From: Oscillospiraceae bacterium
Lineage (GTDB): Bacteria > Bacillota > Clostridia > Oscillospirales > Oscillospiraceae
DNA length: 64,000 nucleotides
Direction: 5' to 3'
NCBI GenBank assembly: GCA_017435615.1
Contig: JAFSET010000012.1
Location: 1-64,000 of the forward strand
Below, piece by piece: positions 53,580 through 61,752 of this stretch. The position numbers were made by a program, and so were the translations under genes. The notes under the pieces were generated by a model, which was given only the letters and a program-made list of their open reading frames with translations, had not been told where the DNA came from and did not search any database. How positions within the stretch are numbered: the stretch's first letter is position 1; each line of letters starts with the position of its first letter.

Positions 53580-54480
53580 ACAAGCCTCCGTGAGGATGAC
53601 AATGGCCGCAATGCTGCTCCTGTTCCGGCTCCTGAGATTGCTGCATTTGCTCCAAGACCGCTAAATCCTCGCTGTTTTTTAACACAAATCCTGCTGTCTT
53701 CAGCAAGGCATCCGGTGTCAGATCCCGTATTCCCAAAGCATCCAATGCAGCCGCCCAATCCAAGGTCTCCGCAATGGATGGCTTTTTCAATATTGCTTCA
53801 CTGGAGCGCAGCATCTGTACTGCCTGAGCCACCTGAACGCACAGTCGGTCATCCACATGGGGCAGCTTAGCCCGTAAAATAGCAAGCTCCTTTTCCAGAT
53901 CCGGATACTGGATATACAAATAGGCACAACGGCGACGCAAGGCCTCGGAAAGCGGCCTTGCCCGGTTAGAGGTCAGAACAACAAAGGGCAATGATTTCGC
54001 GCGGATCGTGCCGATCTCCGGAATGGATACCTGCATGTCCGACAGCAATTCCAGCAGGAACGCTTCAAATTCTTCATCCGCCTTGTCGATCTCATCGATC
54101 AGCAGGACCACCGGGTTATCGGATCGGATGGATTGCAGCAAAGGACGTTCCAACAGGTATTCATCACTGAACAAGCTACGGGTCAGTTCATCAGACTCTT
54201 TCTGCCCCATATTGACCTGAATTGCCAAAAGCTGCTTTTGGTAGTTCCACTCGTATAATGCCTTGCTTTCATCCAGGCCTTCATAACACTGCAGTCTCAG
54301 CAGATCTCTGTCCAATGCAGCCGCCATTACTTTGGCAATTTCCGTCTTACCAACGCCGGCCGCACCCTCTACCAGTAAGGGTCTGCCAAGCTGCAATGCC
54401 ACCGACAGTACCGTAGCAAGCGTATCATCATATATATAATGGGCCTGATCCATTTTTTCTTTCAACTGATCAATATTCAT
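53572..54480 (-). CDS. MoxR-family AAA+ ATPase
   Basis: The 302-residue ATPase has Walker A EGAAGVGKT (residues 38-46), Walker B VLLIDEIDKADEE, sensor 1 VLTSNRARPLSEALRRRC and a C-terminal lid domain. It ends in an unusual glutamine-rich tail with HCGHCHPHGG, a possible metal-binding site. ATG 54480 is five bases after GGAGG; the ATG four codons earlier is upstream of that site. With the VWA protein it forms a typical MoxR-VWA chaperone pair. Confidence 0.9.
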   Translation of the reverse strand: MNIDQLKEKMDQAHYIYDDTLATVLSVALQLGRPLLVEGAAGVGKTEIAKVMAAALDRDLLRLQCYEGLDESKALYEWNYQKQLLAIQVNMGQKESDELTRSLFSDEYLLERPLLQSIRSDNPVVLLIDEIDKADEEFEAFLLELLSDMQVSIPEIGTIRAKSLPFVVLTSNRARPLSEALRRRCAYLYIQYPDLEKELAILRAKLPHVDDRLCVQVAQAVQMLRSSEAILKKPSIAETLDWAAALDALGIRDLTPDALLKTAGFVLKNSEDLAVLEQMQQSQEPEQEQHCGHCHPHGGLYD

Positions 54481-54509
54481 AGCATCCTCCATGTATTTTT
54501 ACTAAAAAC

Positions 54510-54537
54510 ATTATAGCTTGTTTTAGCCAAAAATCAA
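54510..54537 (-). promoter_or_regulatory. Promoter of the MoxR-VWA operon
   Basis: TTGATT (54532-54537), 16 bases, TATAAT (54510-54515) on the minus strand. Confidence 0.7.
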
Positions 54538-54573
54538 GACATCATATAACGCTTGCCATACATTTTGAAACTA

Positions 54574-54602
54574 TTGCAATTGTCTCAAGTTTATGGTATT
54601 TT
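54574..54602 (+). promoter_or_regulatory. Possible promoter of the L,D-transpeptidase gene
   Basis: TTGCAA (54574-54579), 17 bases, TATTTT (54597-54602), about 30 bases before the ATG. The -10 is weak. Confidence 0.45.
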
Positions 54603-54632
54603 AGTCCATATTTGTTTTTTAGGAGTCTTATT

Positions 54633-56348
54633 ATGCGCTTGATCGCTGTTCTGCTTTTGACCGCAGTCATTTTGTGCGGCTGTCAACAGCTTCCCTTTTT
54701 AGAACCGACACAGGTAAAGCCGCCTGAAACCACTGTGTCAACGCAGCCGCAGACAACTGCACCTACGCAGCCGGAAACCACCTCACCGGTTACAGAACCT
54801 GCAACGGAAGTTTTCGCCGCAGGGGAATCCCAAACACCCCTTCCAAAGGGGACTATTCTTTGTCAAACAGACATAGGTGGTTTAACACCAATACAGGCAC
54901 TTATGCTGATCGATACAGTTTTGGACAACTATCAGCTTTCCCTGACGATCAACAGTGAGGAGCTGATATTGACCGGAGAAGACCTGGGCCTATGCTGCGA
55001 TCCACAAAAATTTGACCAATATATACAGCAATGTTTGAGCGGACAGGAGCTAGACGTTACCGGTCTTTGGAGCTATGATGCAGAAAGTACAGAAGCAATA
55101 CTGCGCAAGCTGCTGGAAACACCGGCCAGTAATGTTTTTATCGAATACAATCAAAATGCAAAACAATTTGTTCCTGTCAGCGCCAAAACCGGCACAGGCT
55201 ATAATCTGAAAGAGACCATGGAGGCTGTTTCTCAGGCCGTTCGTGACTTATCCCCTGCCGCCTCTTCCTCGGCAAACAGTTATGTACTTTTGCCCAAGGT
55301 ATCCAATAACAATGCCCTACTCCCTGCCGCCACCGATCTTGCCAACAGCTATTTGTCACTATCGTTATTCTGCACTTACGAAGCACCGGGACAAGATACA
55401 GTGACAGAAGAAATCAGGAGCGCTGACATTGCCTCCTTCTTACTGATCGATGAGCAGTTTCATGTATCCGTAAACAGGGATGCTATCCGCGGTTATGTGG
55501 CTGCTATGGCCGGCAAACACGGCGGCAGCCGTACAACCGGAAAGTTTGTTACTGCAAGCGGAACCTTAACGGACCGCACTGTAAAATACTATGACGCTGT
55601 AATTGACCAAGACGATATGTACAGCTTTCTTCTTGCTTGTTTGGAAAACAAAGAAAGCGGAAGCTATACCGCCAAATATATTGCAAACGAAAACAACCTT
55701 CCCTATGGTGGCAATTATGTAGAAGTCAGCCTGACAGACCAGCAGCTATGGATCTACCAAAACGGAGAAATTGCTGTTACCACGCCCTTTGTATCGGGAG
55801 ATGTGCCCTCTGGAGTCTGGACCGGCGGTGGTGTATTTACCGTTGAAGACAAAGACACCACGTGTTGGCTGGTTGGTTCCAGTTTTCGCGATTATGTGGA
55901 ATATTGGATCGGGTTTAACGGCAAAATCGGAATTCACGACGCATCCTGGCGAACCGATTTCGGCAATCAGATTTATATGTACGACGGTTCCCATGGCTGT
56001 ATCAATATCCCATCACACAACGGAAGACTGGTCTACGACGGATTAGCCCTGGACAGCAAAGTCATCGTTTACGGCGGTAAAACCATCGCAGAACAGGTAA
56101 TTCAGGAACTTAACGGTATCAAAGAATATACGTTAACAACAGATGATGCACCGTTCCATTTAGATATCACCGCCTTACACCCCGGAAGCAATATGATCTA
56201 CAGCTCCTCTGATCCAAGAGTCGTTAACGTCAGTCCTTCCGGTCTTGTGACAGTTATCGGACCGGGACAGGCACAGATCACCGTTGTCTGCCAATCATTC
56301 GGTTTTTTGCAGGAAGCAAGCTATACGGTACAACTCACCATTAAATGA
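54633..56348 (+). CDS. L,D-transpeptidase (YkuD) lipoprotein with Ig-like tail
   Basis: It likely forms 3-3 crosslinks or anchors proteins in peptidoglycan. The signal peptide ends in ILCGC, a plausible lipobox, followed by a Thr/Pro/Gln-rich linker (22-60). Two tandem domains of the VanW-associated peptidoglycan-binding type (PF12229-like) precede the YkuD domain, which has IGIHDASW and the catalytic SHGCINIP with Cys456. A BIG2-like domain (about 500-571) ends the protein. ATG 54633 is seven bases after TAGGAG. 571 residues. Confidence 0.9.
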   Translation: MRLIAVLLLTAVILCGCQQLPFLEPTQVKPPETTVSTQPQTTAPTQPETTSPVTEPATEVFAAGESQTPLPKGTILCQTDIGGLTPIQALMLIDTVLDNYQLSLTINSEELILTGEDLGLCCDPQKFDQYIQQCLSGQELDVTGLWSYDAESTEAILRKLLETPASNVFIEYNQNAKQFVPVSAKTGTGYNLKETMEAVSQAVRDLSPAASSSANSYVLLPKVSNNNALLPAATDLANSYLSLSLFCTYEAPGQDTVTEEIRSADIASFLLIDEQFHVSVNRDAIRGYVAAMAGKHGGSRTTGKFVTASGTLTDRTVKYYDAVIDQDDMYSFLLACLENKESGSYTAKYIANENNLPYGGNYVEVSLTDQQLWIYQNGEIAVTTPFVSGDVPSGVWTGGGVFTVEDKDTTCWLVGSSFRDYVEYWIGFNGKIGIHDASWRTDFGNQIYMYDGSHGCINIPSHNGRLVYDGLALDSKVIVYGGKTIAEQVIQELNGIKEYTLTTDDAPFHLDITALHPGSNMIYSSSDPRVVNVSPSGLVTVIGPGQAQITVVCQSFGFLQEASYTVQLTIK

Positions 56349-56386
56349 ACTTAGGGCTGCCAACCGGCAGCCCTAAGTTCATTTTT
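56343..56386. terminator. Bidirectional terminator
   Basis: A long stem (56343-56361 with 56366-56384, 19 bp including flanking A/T pairs) with an AACC loop follows the transpeptidase stop codon (56346-56348 lies in the arm). T5 follows on plus. On minus it lies after the AraC gene at 56379, whose stop codon is in the other arm. Confidence 0.85.
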
Positions 56387-57605
56387 GTTTACTCTGCCGG
56401 TACTCCCGCGGTGTCATCCCCACTGTGCGGTGAAAAACTCTTGTAAAATAATGAACATCTTCAAAGCCACAGTACTGACTGACCGTTTGAATTTGCAATC
56501 GTGTGGTTTTCAGTAAATGCCGGGCCAAACGAATTCTGCGTTTTGTTACATATTGACTGACCGTTTCTCCTGTTTCTTTTTTGAAAAGCGTCGATAAATA
56601 GCTGCTGTTGATACTTAATTTCGATGCCAAAGCAGATAGCGTCAAATCTCCTGACAAATCCCCGTCAATCAGCAAAATAGCCTTTTGAATAGGCGTAGAA
56701 TAAGTATGTATGGCCTGTGTGCGCACCAAACGGCAATAAGACATTGCCATTTCCCGGATCATATCCTGCCCGTCTGCAGTCGAGGCAAGCTGTTCGATCC
56801 GCAAGGCAAACGATGTGGACAGTTCATCAATATAAACCGGATGGACACCACCCTGTTCTGCAGCCTTTCGCAAAAGTGTATTGGTAATAATACAATAATT
56901 CTTCACATTTCTGACCGGATCTGCTACCCGTTGCTCAAAAGAATTAGAATGTACCTTGGTCATAAACCGTTCGATGCGCCATTGCTGTCCTTTGCGAACC
57001 GCCTCGATCAAATCGTTCTCGTGGGCATATCGGTTTTCCATAATTGCGGCATCCATCAGCACATTTTCCTCTTCGCTGATCATTTGTCCCTGCCTCAGGC
57101 CAATGGAATCCGCCGCTTCGCTTTTTTCTGCATATTCGACGGAATATCCTCCAACACCCCATATTCGCTGATAAAACATATCAAGAAACAGATATAGATC
57201 ACTGGCAGGGTCCAATATAGGAATTGAGGAAAAATAACGCTGTAGCTGGCGGTAGTATTTCGGTTCTAAAGTCTGCTGCTCCGCCAACTCCAAAAGCTTT
57301 TTCTCCGGAAGCGGTTGGGGCAAAAAAGGTCCAATCACAAGCAATGCCTCCGGCTGCAAATCCGGCAGGATAAAATAAATATAGCAGCAGCTTAGATGGT
57401 CCTCCAGCTTATACACTGTTTGAGGCTTCAGCATCGGCAGATACTCACGCAACGGTGCACGATTGAGTTGCTGGTTCACGATCTGCAAATAAATGGAACT
57501 GATCAACATTTTGGACGGAGGAAGATTTAGATCCGCAATGGTCACTGACACGCCCTTATGTTTAAAAACATCTGTCAGGAGCCGAAGCTCCGCATCGTAA
57601 GTCAT
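56379..57605 (-). CDS. AraC-family transcription regulator
   Basis: The last 100 residues form a two-HTH AraC domain: LSALASKLSINSSYLSTLFK and IQTVSQYCGFEDVHYFTRVF, ending MTPREYRQSKQK. The N-terminal 300 residues are a sensor region I do not recognise, without clear membrane helices. AGGAG lies seven bases before the ATG. It is divergent from the GPH symporter gene, which it probably controls together with the GH2 gene. Confidence 0.9.
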   Translation of the reverse strand: MTYDAELRLLTDVFKHKGVSVTIADLNLPPSKMLISSIYLQIVNQQLNRAPLREYLPMLKPQTVYKLEDHLSCCYIYFILPDLQPEALLVIGPFLPQPLPEKKLLELAEQQTLEPKYYRQLQRYFSSIPILDPASDLYLFLDMFYQRIWGVGGYSVEYAEKSEAADSIGLRQGQMISEEENVLMDAAIMENRYAHENDLIEAVRKGQQWRIERFMTKVHSNSFEQRVADPVRNVKNYCIITNTLLRKAAEQGGVHPVYIDELSTSFALRIEQLASTADGQDMIREMAMSYCRLVRTQAIHTYSTPIQKAILLIDGDLSGDLTLSALASKLSINSSYLSTLFKKETGETVSQYVTKRRIRLARHLLKTTRLQIQTVSQYCGFEDVHYFTRVFHRTVGMTPREYRQSKQK

Positions 57606-57658
57606 ACAGGCTCTCCTTTTTGTAAAGAAAATCCAAATATTTTGCTTATTGCAGGTTT

Positions 57659-57687
57659 ATTATAGTTCATTTTGTTTTAACAAGCAA
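57659..57687 (-). promoter_or_regulatory. Promoter of the AraC gene
   Basis: TTGCTT (57682-57687), 17 bases, TATAAT (57659-57664) on the minus strand. Confidence 0.7.
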
Positions 57688-57740
57688 CTGTAAAAAACAA
57701 GATAAACCAAAAATAATGCAAAAATACCAAAAAATAGTCC

Positions 57741-57769
57741 TTGAACCAATTGTCCGTCTGCTTTATAAT
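57741..57769 (+). promoter_or_regulatory. Promoter of the GPH symporter gene
   Basis: TTGAAC (57741-57746), 17 bases, TATAAT (57764-57769). It is about 55 bases from the divergent AraC promoter, leaving A-rich sequence between as a likely regulator site. Confidence 0.75.
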
Positions 57770-57818
57770 AACATCGTGATTTTCCTGCGGGAAGCAAAAA
57801 CGAAATGAGAGGAATGTT

Positions 57819-59282
57819 TTGTTTATGAAAACGCAAAAACAAACGCGGCCTTTCTCGATCCGTGACAGCATCGCATATGCTGCCGGTGACCTTGGCTGCA
57901 ACATGAGCTTTGCCCTGAAGGGCACAATCATGCCTCTGTTCTGGACCCAGGTTATGGGTCTGAGCGCATGGTACTCCCTGTTGATCGTCATTTTGCAGGT
58001 ATGGGATGCTATTAACGATCCCCTGATCGGCACAATGATCGACTCTGACAGACACAAGTACAGAAGAAACAAGTTTCTGCAGTACATTTGGGCTGGCTCC
58101 ATCGGTCTGATCATCGGCGGTGCTTGCTGCTTCATCCCTGTGCCAGGTGCTCCTACTTGGGCAAAAATCATTATTTTTATGGCTGGTTATATCATTTGGG
58201 ATGCTTTCTATACCGTGGCAAATGTTCCCTATGGCAGTCTGCTGTCCCTGATTTCCAAGGACCCTGCTGACCGCGCATCCTTGTCCGCATGGCGTTCTGT
58301 GGGTTCCATCCTGGGTAATATCCTGCCTATGGTCATCCTGCCCTTCCTGGTCTACAATGAAGACAAGTCCCTGAACGGCCCCATGGTTTTTGTTGCCGCT
58401 TTGGTTATGGGTGCTTTGGGCTTCATTTGCTTCCAGTTTATGATCAAAAACACGGAAGTCCGTGTTGACACCGAAGTCAATTGTAACGAAGATCAGCCCA
58501 AGTTTAATGTTTTCAAGGCTATGGGCAACTTCCTGAAAAACCGTCCCGCCGTTGGCGCAACCCTGGCTGCTATGGGTATGTTCATCGGTATGCAGGGTGC
58601 AAACACCGCAGTTTCTGTTACATTCCAAATCTACTTCGACAATACACAAATCTCCGGTATCGTCAGCGCCTTCTCCATGCTTCCCGTTGTAATCTTTACG
58701 CCTCTTGCCCGTAAGATGGTTGTAAAATACGGTAAGAAGGAACTGTCCATTGTTGGCTCTTTGTGCTATATTTTGGGAGCTGTCGTTCTCTTCCTTGCTC
58801 CCCTGGGCATCATTCCTGTTACGGAAACCAATACCGGTCTGGATCTGATTATTTACATCGTTGCTCAACTGATTATGGCTCTTGGCATGGGTATCTACTC
58901 TACCGTTTCCTGGGCAATGATGGGTGATGCCATCGACTACAATGAGTGGAAAACCGGCAACCGTGAGGAGGGTGTTGTATATTCTCTGCACTCCTTCTTC
59001 CGTAAGCTTGCTCAAGGTGTCGGTCCTGCTGTTGCGCTGACCATTATGCAGGGCATGGGCTACGTCAACAACGCTATCGACCCCAAGACCGGTGCGGAGT
59101 TCATCGATGTCAACAAGTTCGACTGGGCATTTGCGCAGGATATCCGTTTCCTGGTGGCAATTCTGTTCCTCGTTGCCGGTGTCATGCTGTTCGTAGGACT
59201 GGGCCTTGTCTACAACTTGGACAAGAAGACCATGGATGTTATGAATGCTGAATTGACCGATCGTCGCAAAGCTGCCGAATAA
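57819..59282 (+). CDS. GPH-family sugar:cation symporter
   Basis: A membrane protein with about twelve helices of the glycoside-pentoside-hexuronide family (MelB, GusB, XynB-like). Signatures are SIAYAAGDLGCNMSFAL, VWDAINDPLIGTMID with D-x-x-x-D/N cation-site residues, and the loop ISKDPADRASLSAWRS. It probably imports a glycoside for the GH2 enzyme encoded next. The start is unclear: TTG 57819 is six bases after GAGAGG, ATG 57825 is 12 bases after it. About 487 residues. Confidence 0.92.
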   Translation: MFMKTQKQTRPFSIRDSIAYAAGDLGCNMSFALKGTIMPLFWTQVMGLSAWYSLLIVILQVWDAINDPLIGTMIDSDRHKYRRNKFLQYIWAGSIGLIIGGACCFIPVPGAPTWAKIIIFMAGYIIWDAFYTVANVPYGSLLSLISKDPADRASLSAWRSVGSILGNILPMVILPFLVYNEDKSLNGPMVFVAALVMGALGFICFQFMIKNTEVRVDTEVNCNEDQPKFNVFKAMGNFLKNRPAVGATLAAMGMFIGMQGANTAVSVTFQIYFDNTQISGIVSAFSMLPVVIFTPLARKMVVKYGKKELSIVGSLCYILGAVVLFLAPLGIIPVTETNTGLDLIIYIVAQLIMALGMGIYSTVSWAMMGDAIDYNEWKTGNREEGVVYSLHSFFRKLAQGVGPAVALTIMQGMGYVNNAIDPKTGAEFIDVNKFDWAFAQDIRFLVAILFLVAGVMLFVGLGLVYNLDKKTMDVMNAELTDRRKAAE

Positions 59283-59296
59283 GTAAAACTACAAGT

Positions 59297-59325
59297 TTCA
59301 CCCTGCCGCGCTCCGGCAGGGTGAA
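59297..59325 (+). terminator. Hairpin between symporter and GH2 genes
   Basis: A 12-bp stem (59297-59308 with 59314-59325) and 5-base loop; a T-rich stretch starts 15 bases later. It may partly end or attenuate transcription from the symporter gene. Confidence 0.6.
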
Positions 59326-59367
59326 GTTAAAGTTTACAACTTTTTTATTTATTTCAATTACCGAATA

Positions 59368-59376
59368 TGCTATAAT
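59368..59376 (+). promoter_or_regulatory. Extended -10 promoter of the GH2 gene
   Basis: TGCTATAAT (59368-59376) is an extended -10 element; the expected -35 position has only a weak TTTATT. It gives the GH2 gene its own transcript. Confidence 0.55.
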
Positions 59377-59406
59377 AACCCCATCTCAAATCAGGAGGAT
59401 AATACA

Positions 59407-61656
59407 TTGAGAACGATCATTAATTTGAATGCCAAATGGGCTTTCTCCAAGTTGGCCACCGCTGTCCCTACTGAAATCGACAAGAAGTGGGATTTTGTTA
59501 ATCTGCCCCATTCCTGGAACGCCATTGACGGACAGGATGGCGACAGTGACTACTACCGTGGTACTGCCTACTATGCCAAAAAGCTGAGCAAGCTGGACCT
59601 GCCTCAGAATCAGCGTTATTACCTGGAGATCCGTGGCGCAAACTCCTCTGCCGATGTTTATGTCAACGGCAAGCACGCAGCACATCACGACGGCGGATAC
59701 TCCACCTGGCGTGTAGATATTACCGACCTTACAGAACAGGAAAACCTGCTGGTTATCGCTGTCGATAACGCAGCCAACGATAAGGTCTATCCTCAGGTGG
59801 CTGATTTTACCTTCTATGGCGGCCTGTACCGGGATGTAAACCTGATTTGCGTGCCTGAGAGCCACTTTGACCTGGATCATTTTGGCGGCCCCGGTATTGC
59901 TGTAACCCCTGTGGTGGACGGCAAGAATGCCAACGTTGTGATTGAAACATGGATCACCAACTCCAAGCTGGGTCAGACAGTCCGCTACACCATTTATGAT
60001 CAGGAAGAAAATGTAGTCAGCACCCACGAAGTAAACGACACCAAGCTTTCCACCGTTATCGAGAACGTCCACCTGTGGCACGGCCGCAAAGATCCTTATC
60101 TGTACTGTGTTGAAGCAGAGCTGATCGAAAACGGTGAAGTGATCGACAGTGTTTGCACCCGTTTTGGCTGCCGCAGCTTCCGGATCGACCCTGAGAACGG
60201 TTTTATTCTCAACGGCGAGGAATACCCCCTGCGCGGTGTTTCCCGTCACCAGGACCGCTGGGGCCTCGGCAACGCGCTGCTTCCTGAGCACCACGAAGAG
60301 GATATGGACCTGATTTGCGAAGTAGGCTGCACCACCATCCGGCTGGCACACTATCAGCACGATCAGTACTTCTATGACCTGTGTGATGAGCGCGGTCTTG
60401 TGATTTGGGCAGAAATCCCCTATATTTCCCAGCATATGCCCACCGCCCGTGAAAACACCATCAGCCAAATGAAAGAGCTGATCGTGCAGAACTACAATCA
60501 CCCCTCCATCGTGGTATGGGGTCTGTCCAACGAAATTTCCATGAAGGGTGACAGAGATCCGGACTTGCTGGAAAACCACAATATTCTCAACGATCTCTGC
60601 CACGAAATGGACAAGACACGTTTGACCACAATTGCCGCGGTTTCTCCCTGCCCTATCGACAGTCCCTATATTCAGATTCCCGACGTAGTTTCCTATAACC
60701 ACTATTTCGGCTGGTACGGCGGCGAGACCTCTATGAACGGCCCCTGGTTCGACAACTTCCACAAGACCCATCCCAATATTCCCATCGGTTGCTCCGAATA
60801 CGGCTGTGAGGCACTGAACTGGCACACCTCCGATCCCAAGCAGGGCGACTACACCGAGGAATATCAGGCATACTACCACGAAGAACTGATCAAGCAGCTC
60901 TTCCCCCGGAAATTTATGTGGGCAACCCATGTTTGGAATATGTTTGACTTTGGCGCAGACACCCGTAACGAAGGCGGCGAAAACGGTCAGAACCACAAGG
61001 GACTGGTAACATTTGACCGGAAGTACAAGAAGGATTCCTTCTATGCATACAAAGCATGGCTCAGTGATGAACCCTTTGTCCACCTGTGCGGCAAGCGTTA
61101 TATCGACCGGGTCGAGGATGTTACCAAGGTGACCGTTTACTCCAACCAAAAAACTGTTGAGCTGTTTGCCAACGGTAAGAGCCTGGGCGTGAAGGAAGCA
61201 CCTGATCACTTCTTCTATTTTGATGTTCCCAATGTGGGTGATACGCACCTGGTCGCCGTATCCGGCGATTTGAAGGATGAGAGCTGCATCCGCAAAGTAG
61301 ATGTGTTCAACGAGGACTACCGGCTGAAAGAAAAGAACGCCATTTTGAACTGGTTCGATATCACCGAAGTTGAAGGTCACTTGAGCCTGAACGACAAGAT
61401 GAGCGACATTCTGGCAACACTGCAGGGCAAAATGCTGCTGGGCGGTATGCTCATGAAGCTGATGCCCAAAAATAAAAAGGGCAATGTGGAGGCCATGGGC
61501 TTTGAGATGAATGATTCCATGATGTCCATGCTGGGTGGTTTCACCATTCTGCGACTGATCGGCATGGCTGGCGGAATGTTAGGCTTCTCCATGTCCAAGG
61601 AAGAGCTGCTGGACCTGAACGCCAAGCTCAATAAGATCAAGCGACCCAAGAAATAA
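59407..61656 (+). CDS. GH2 beta-glycosidase (beta-galactosidase/glucuronidase family)
   Basis: A retaining glycosidase, probably cytoplasmic. The sugar-binding jelly-roll (1-150) has DVYVNGKHAAHHDGGYSTW, an Ig-like domain follows, and the TIM barrel holds VVWGLSNEIS with acid/base Glu376 and IGCSEYGCEAL with nucleophile Glu464. After the expected end (about 660) there is an odd tail with hydrophobic, methionine-rich stretches (KMLLGGMLMKLMPKNKKG, MSMLGGFTILRLIGMAGGML) and a lysine-rich end. It starts at TTG, eight bases after AGGAGG. 749 residues. The substrate is probably a beta-galactoside or beta-glucuronide. Confidence 0.92.
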   Translation: MRTIINLNAKWAFSKLATAVPTEIDKKWDFVNLPHSWNAIDGQDGDSDYYRGTAYYAKKLSKLDLPQNQRYYLEIRGANSSADVYVNGKHAAHHDGGYSTWRVDITDLTEQENLLVIAVDNAANDKVYPQVADFTFYGGLYRDVNLICVPESHFDLDHFGGPGIAVTPVVDGKNANVVIETWITNSKLGQTVRYTIYDQEENVVSTHEVNDTKLSTVIENVHLWHGRKDPYLYCVEAELIENGEVIDSVCTRFGCRSFRIDPENGFILNGEEYPLRGVSRHQDRWGLGNALLPEHHEEDMDLICEVGCTTIRLAHYQHDQYFYDLCDERGLVIWAEIPYISQHMPTARENTISQMKELIVQNYNHPSIVVWGLSNEISMKGDRDPDLLENHNILNDLCHEMDKTRLTTIAAVSPCPIDSPYIQIPDVVSYNHYFGWYGGETSMNGPWFDNFHKTHPNIPIGCSEYGCEALNWHTSDPKQGDYTEEYQAYYHEELIKQLFPRKFMWATHVWNMFDFGADTRNEGGENGQNHKGLVTFDRKYKKDSFYAYKAWLSDEPFVHLCGKRYIDRVEDVTKVTVYSNQKTVELFANGKSLGVKEAPDHFFYFDVPNVGDTHLVAVSGDLKDESCIRKVDVFNEDYRLKEKNAILNWFDITEVEGHLSLNDKMSDILATLQGKMLLGGMLMKLMPKNKKGNVEAMGFEMNDSMMSMLGGFTILRLIGMAGGMLGFSMSKEELLDLNAKLNKIKRPKK

Positions 61657-61669
61657 TTAACCAATATGC

Positions 61670-61710
61670 AAAACCCAGGTATTGCACCGCGTGTAATACC
61701 TGGGTTTTAT
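61670..61710 (+). terminator. Terminator of the GH2 gene
   Basis: A perfect 14-bp stem (61670-61683 with 61695-61708) with an 11-base loop ends in TTTT. Confidence 0.8.
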
Positions 61711-61714
61711 AGTT

Positions 61715-61747
61715 ATTCCGGGATGGCAATGAACGCCATCCCGGAAT
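61715..61747 (-). terminator. ATTCCGGGATGGC hairpin after the Ig-repeat peptidase gene
   Basis: A perfect 13-bp stem (61715-61727 with 61735-61747) begins 5 bases after the minus-strand stop codon. It matches the stem at 38323-38352 except for one compensated base pair. Confidence 0.75.
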
Positions 61748-61752
61748 TGGGT

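Noticed and set aside
57660..59015. A 451-codon minus-strand frame
   Set aside because: Antisense to the GPH symporter and overlapping both divergent promoters.
59386..61380. A 664-codon minus-strand frame
   Set aside because: Antisense to the GH2 gene, whose catalytic motifs are clear; no independent signals.
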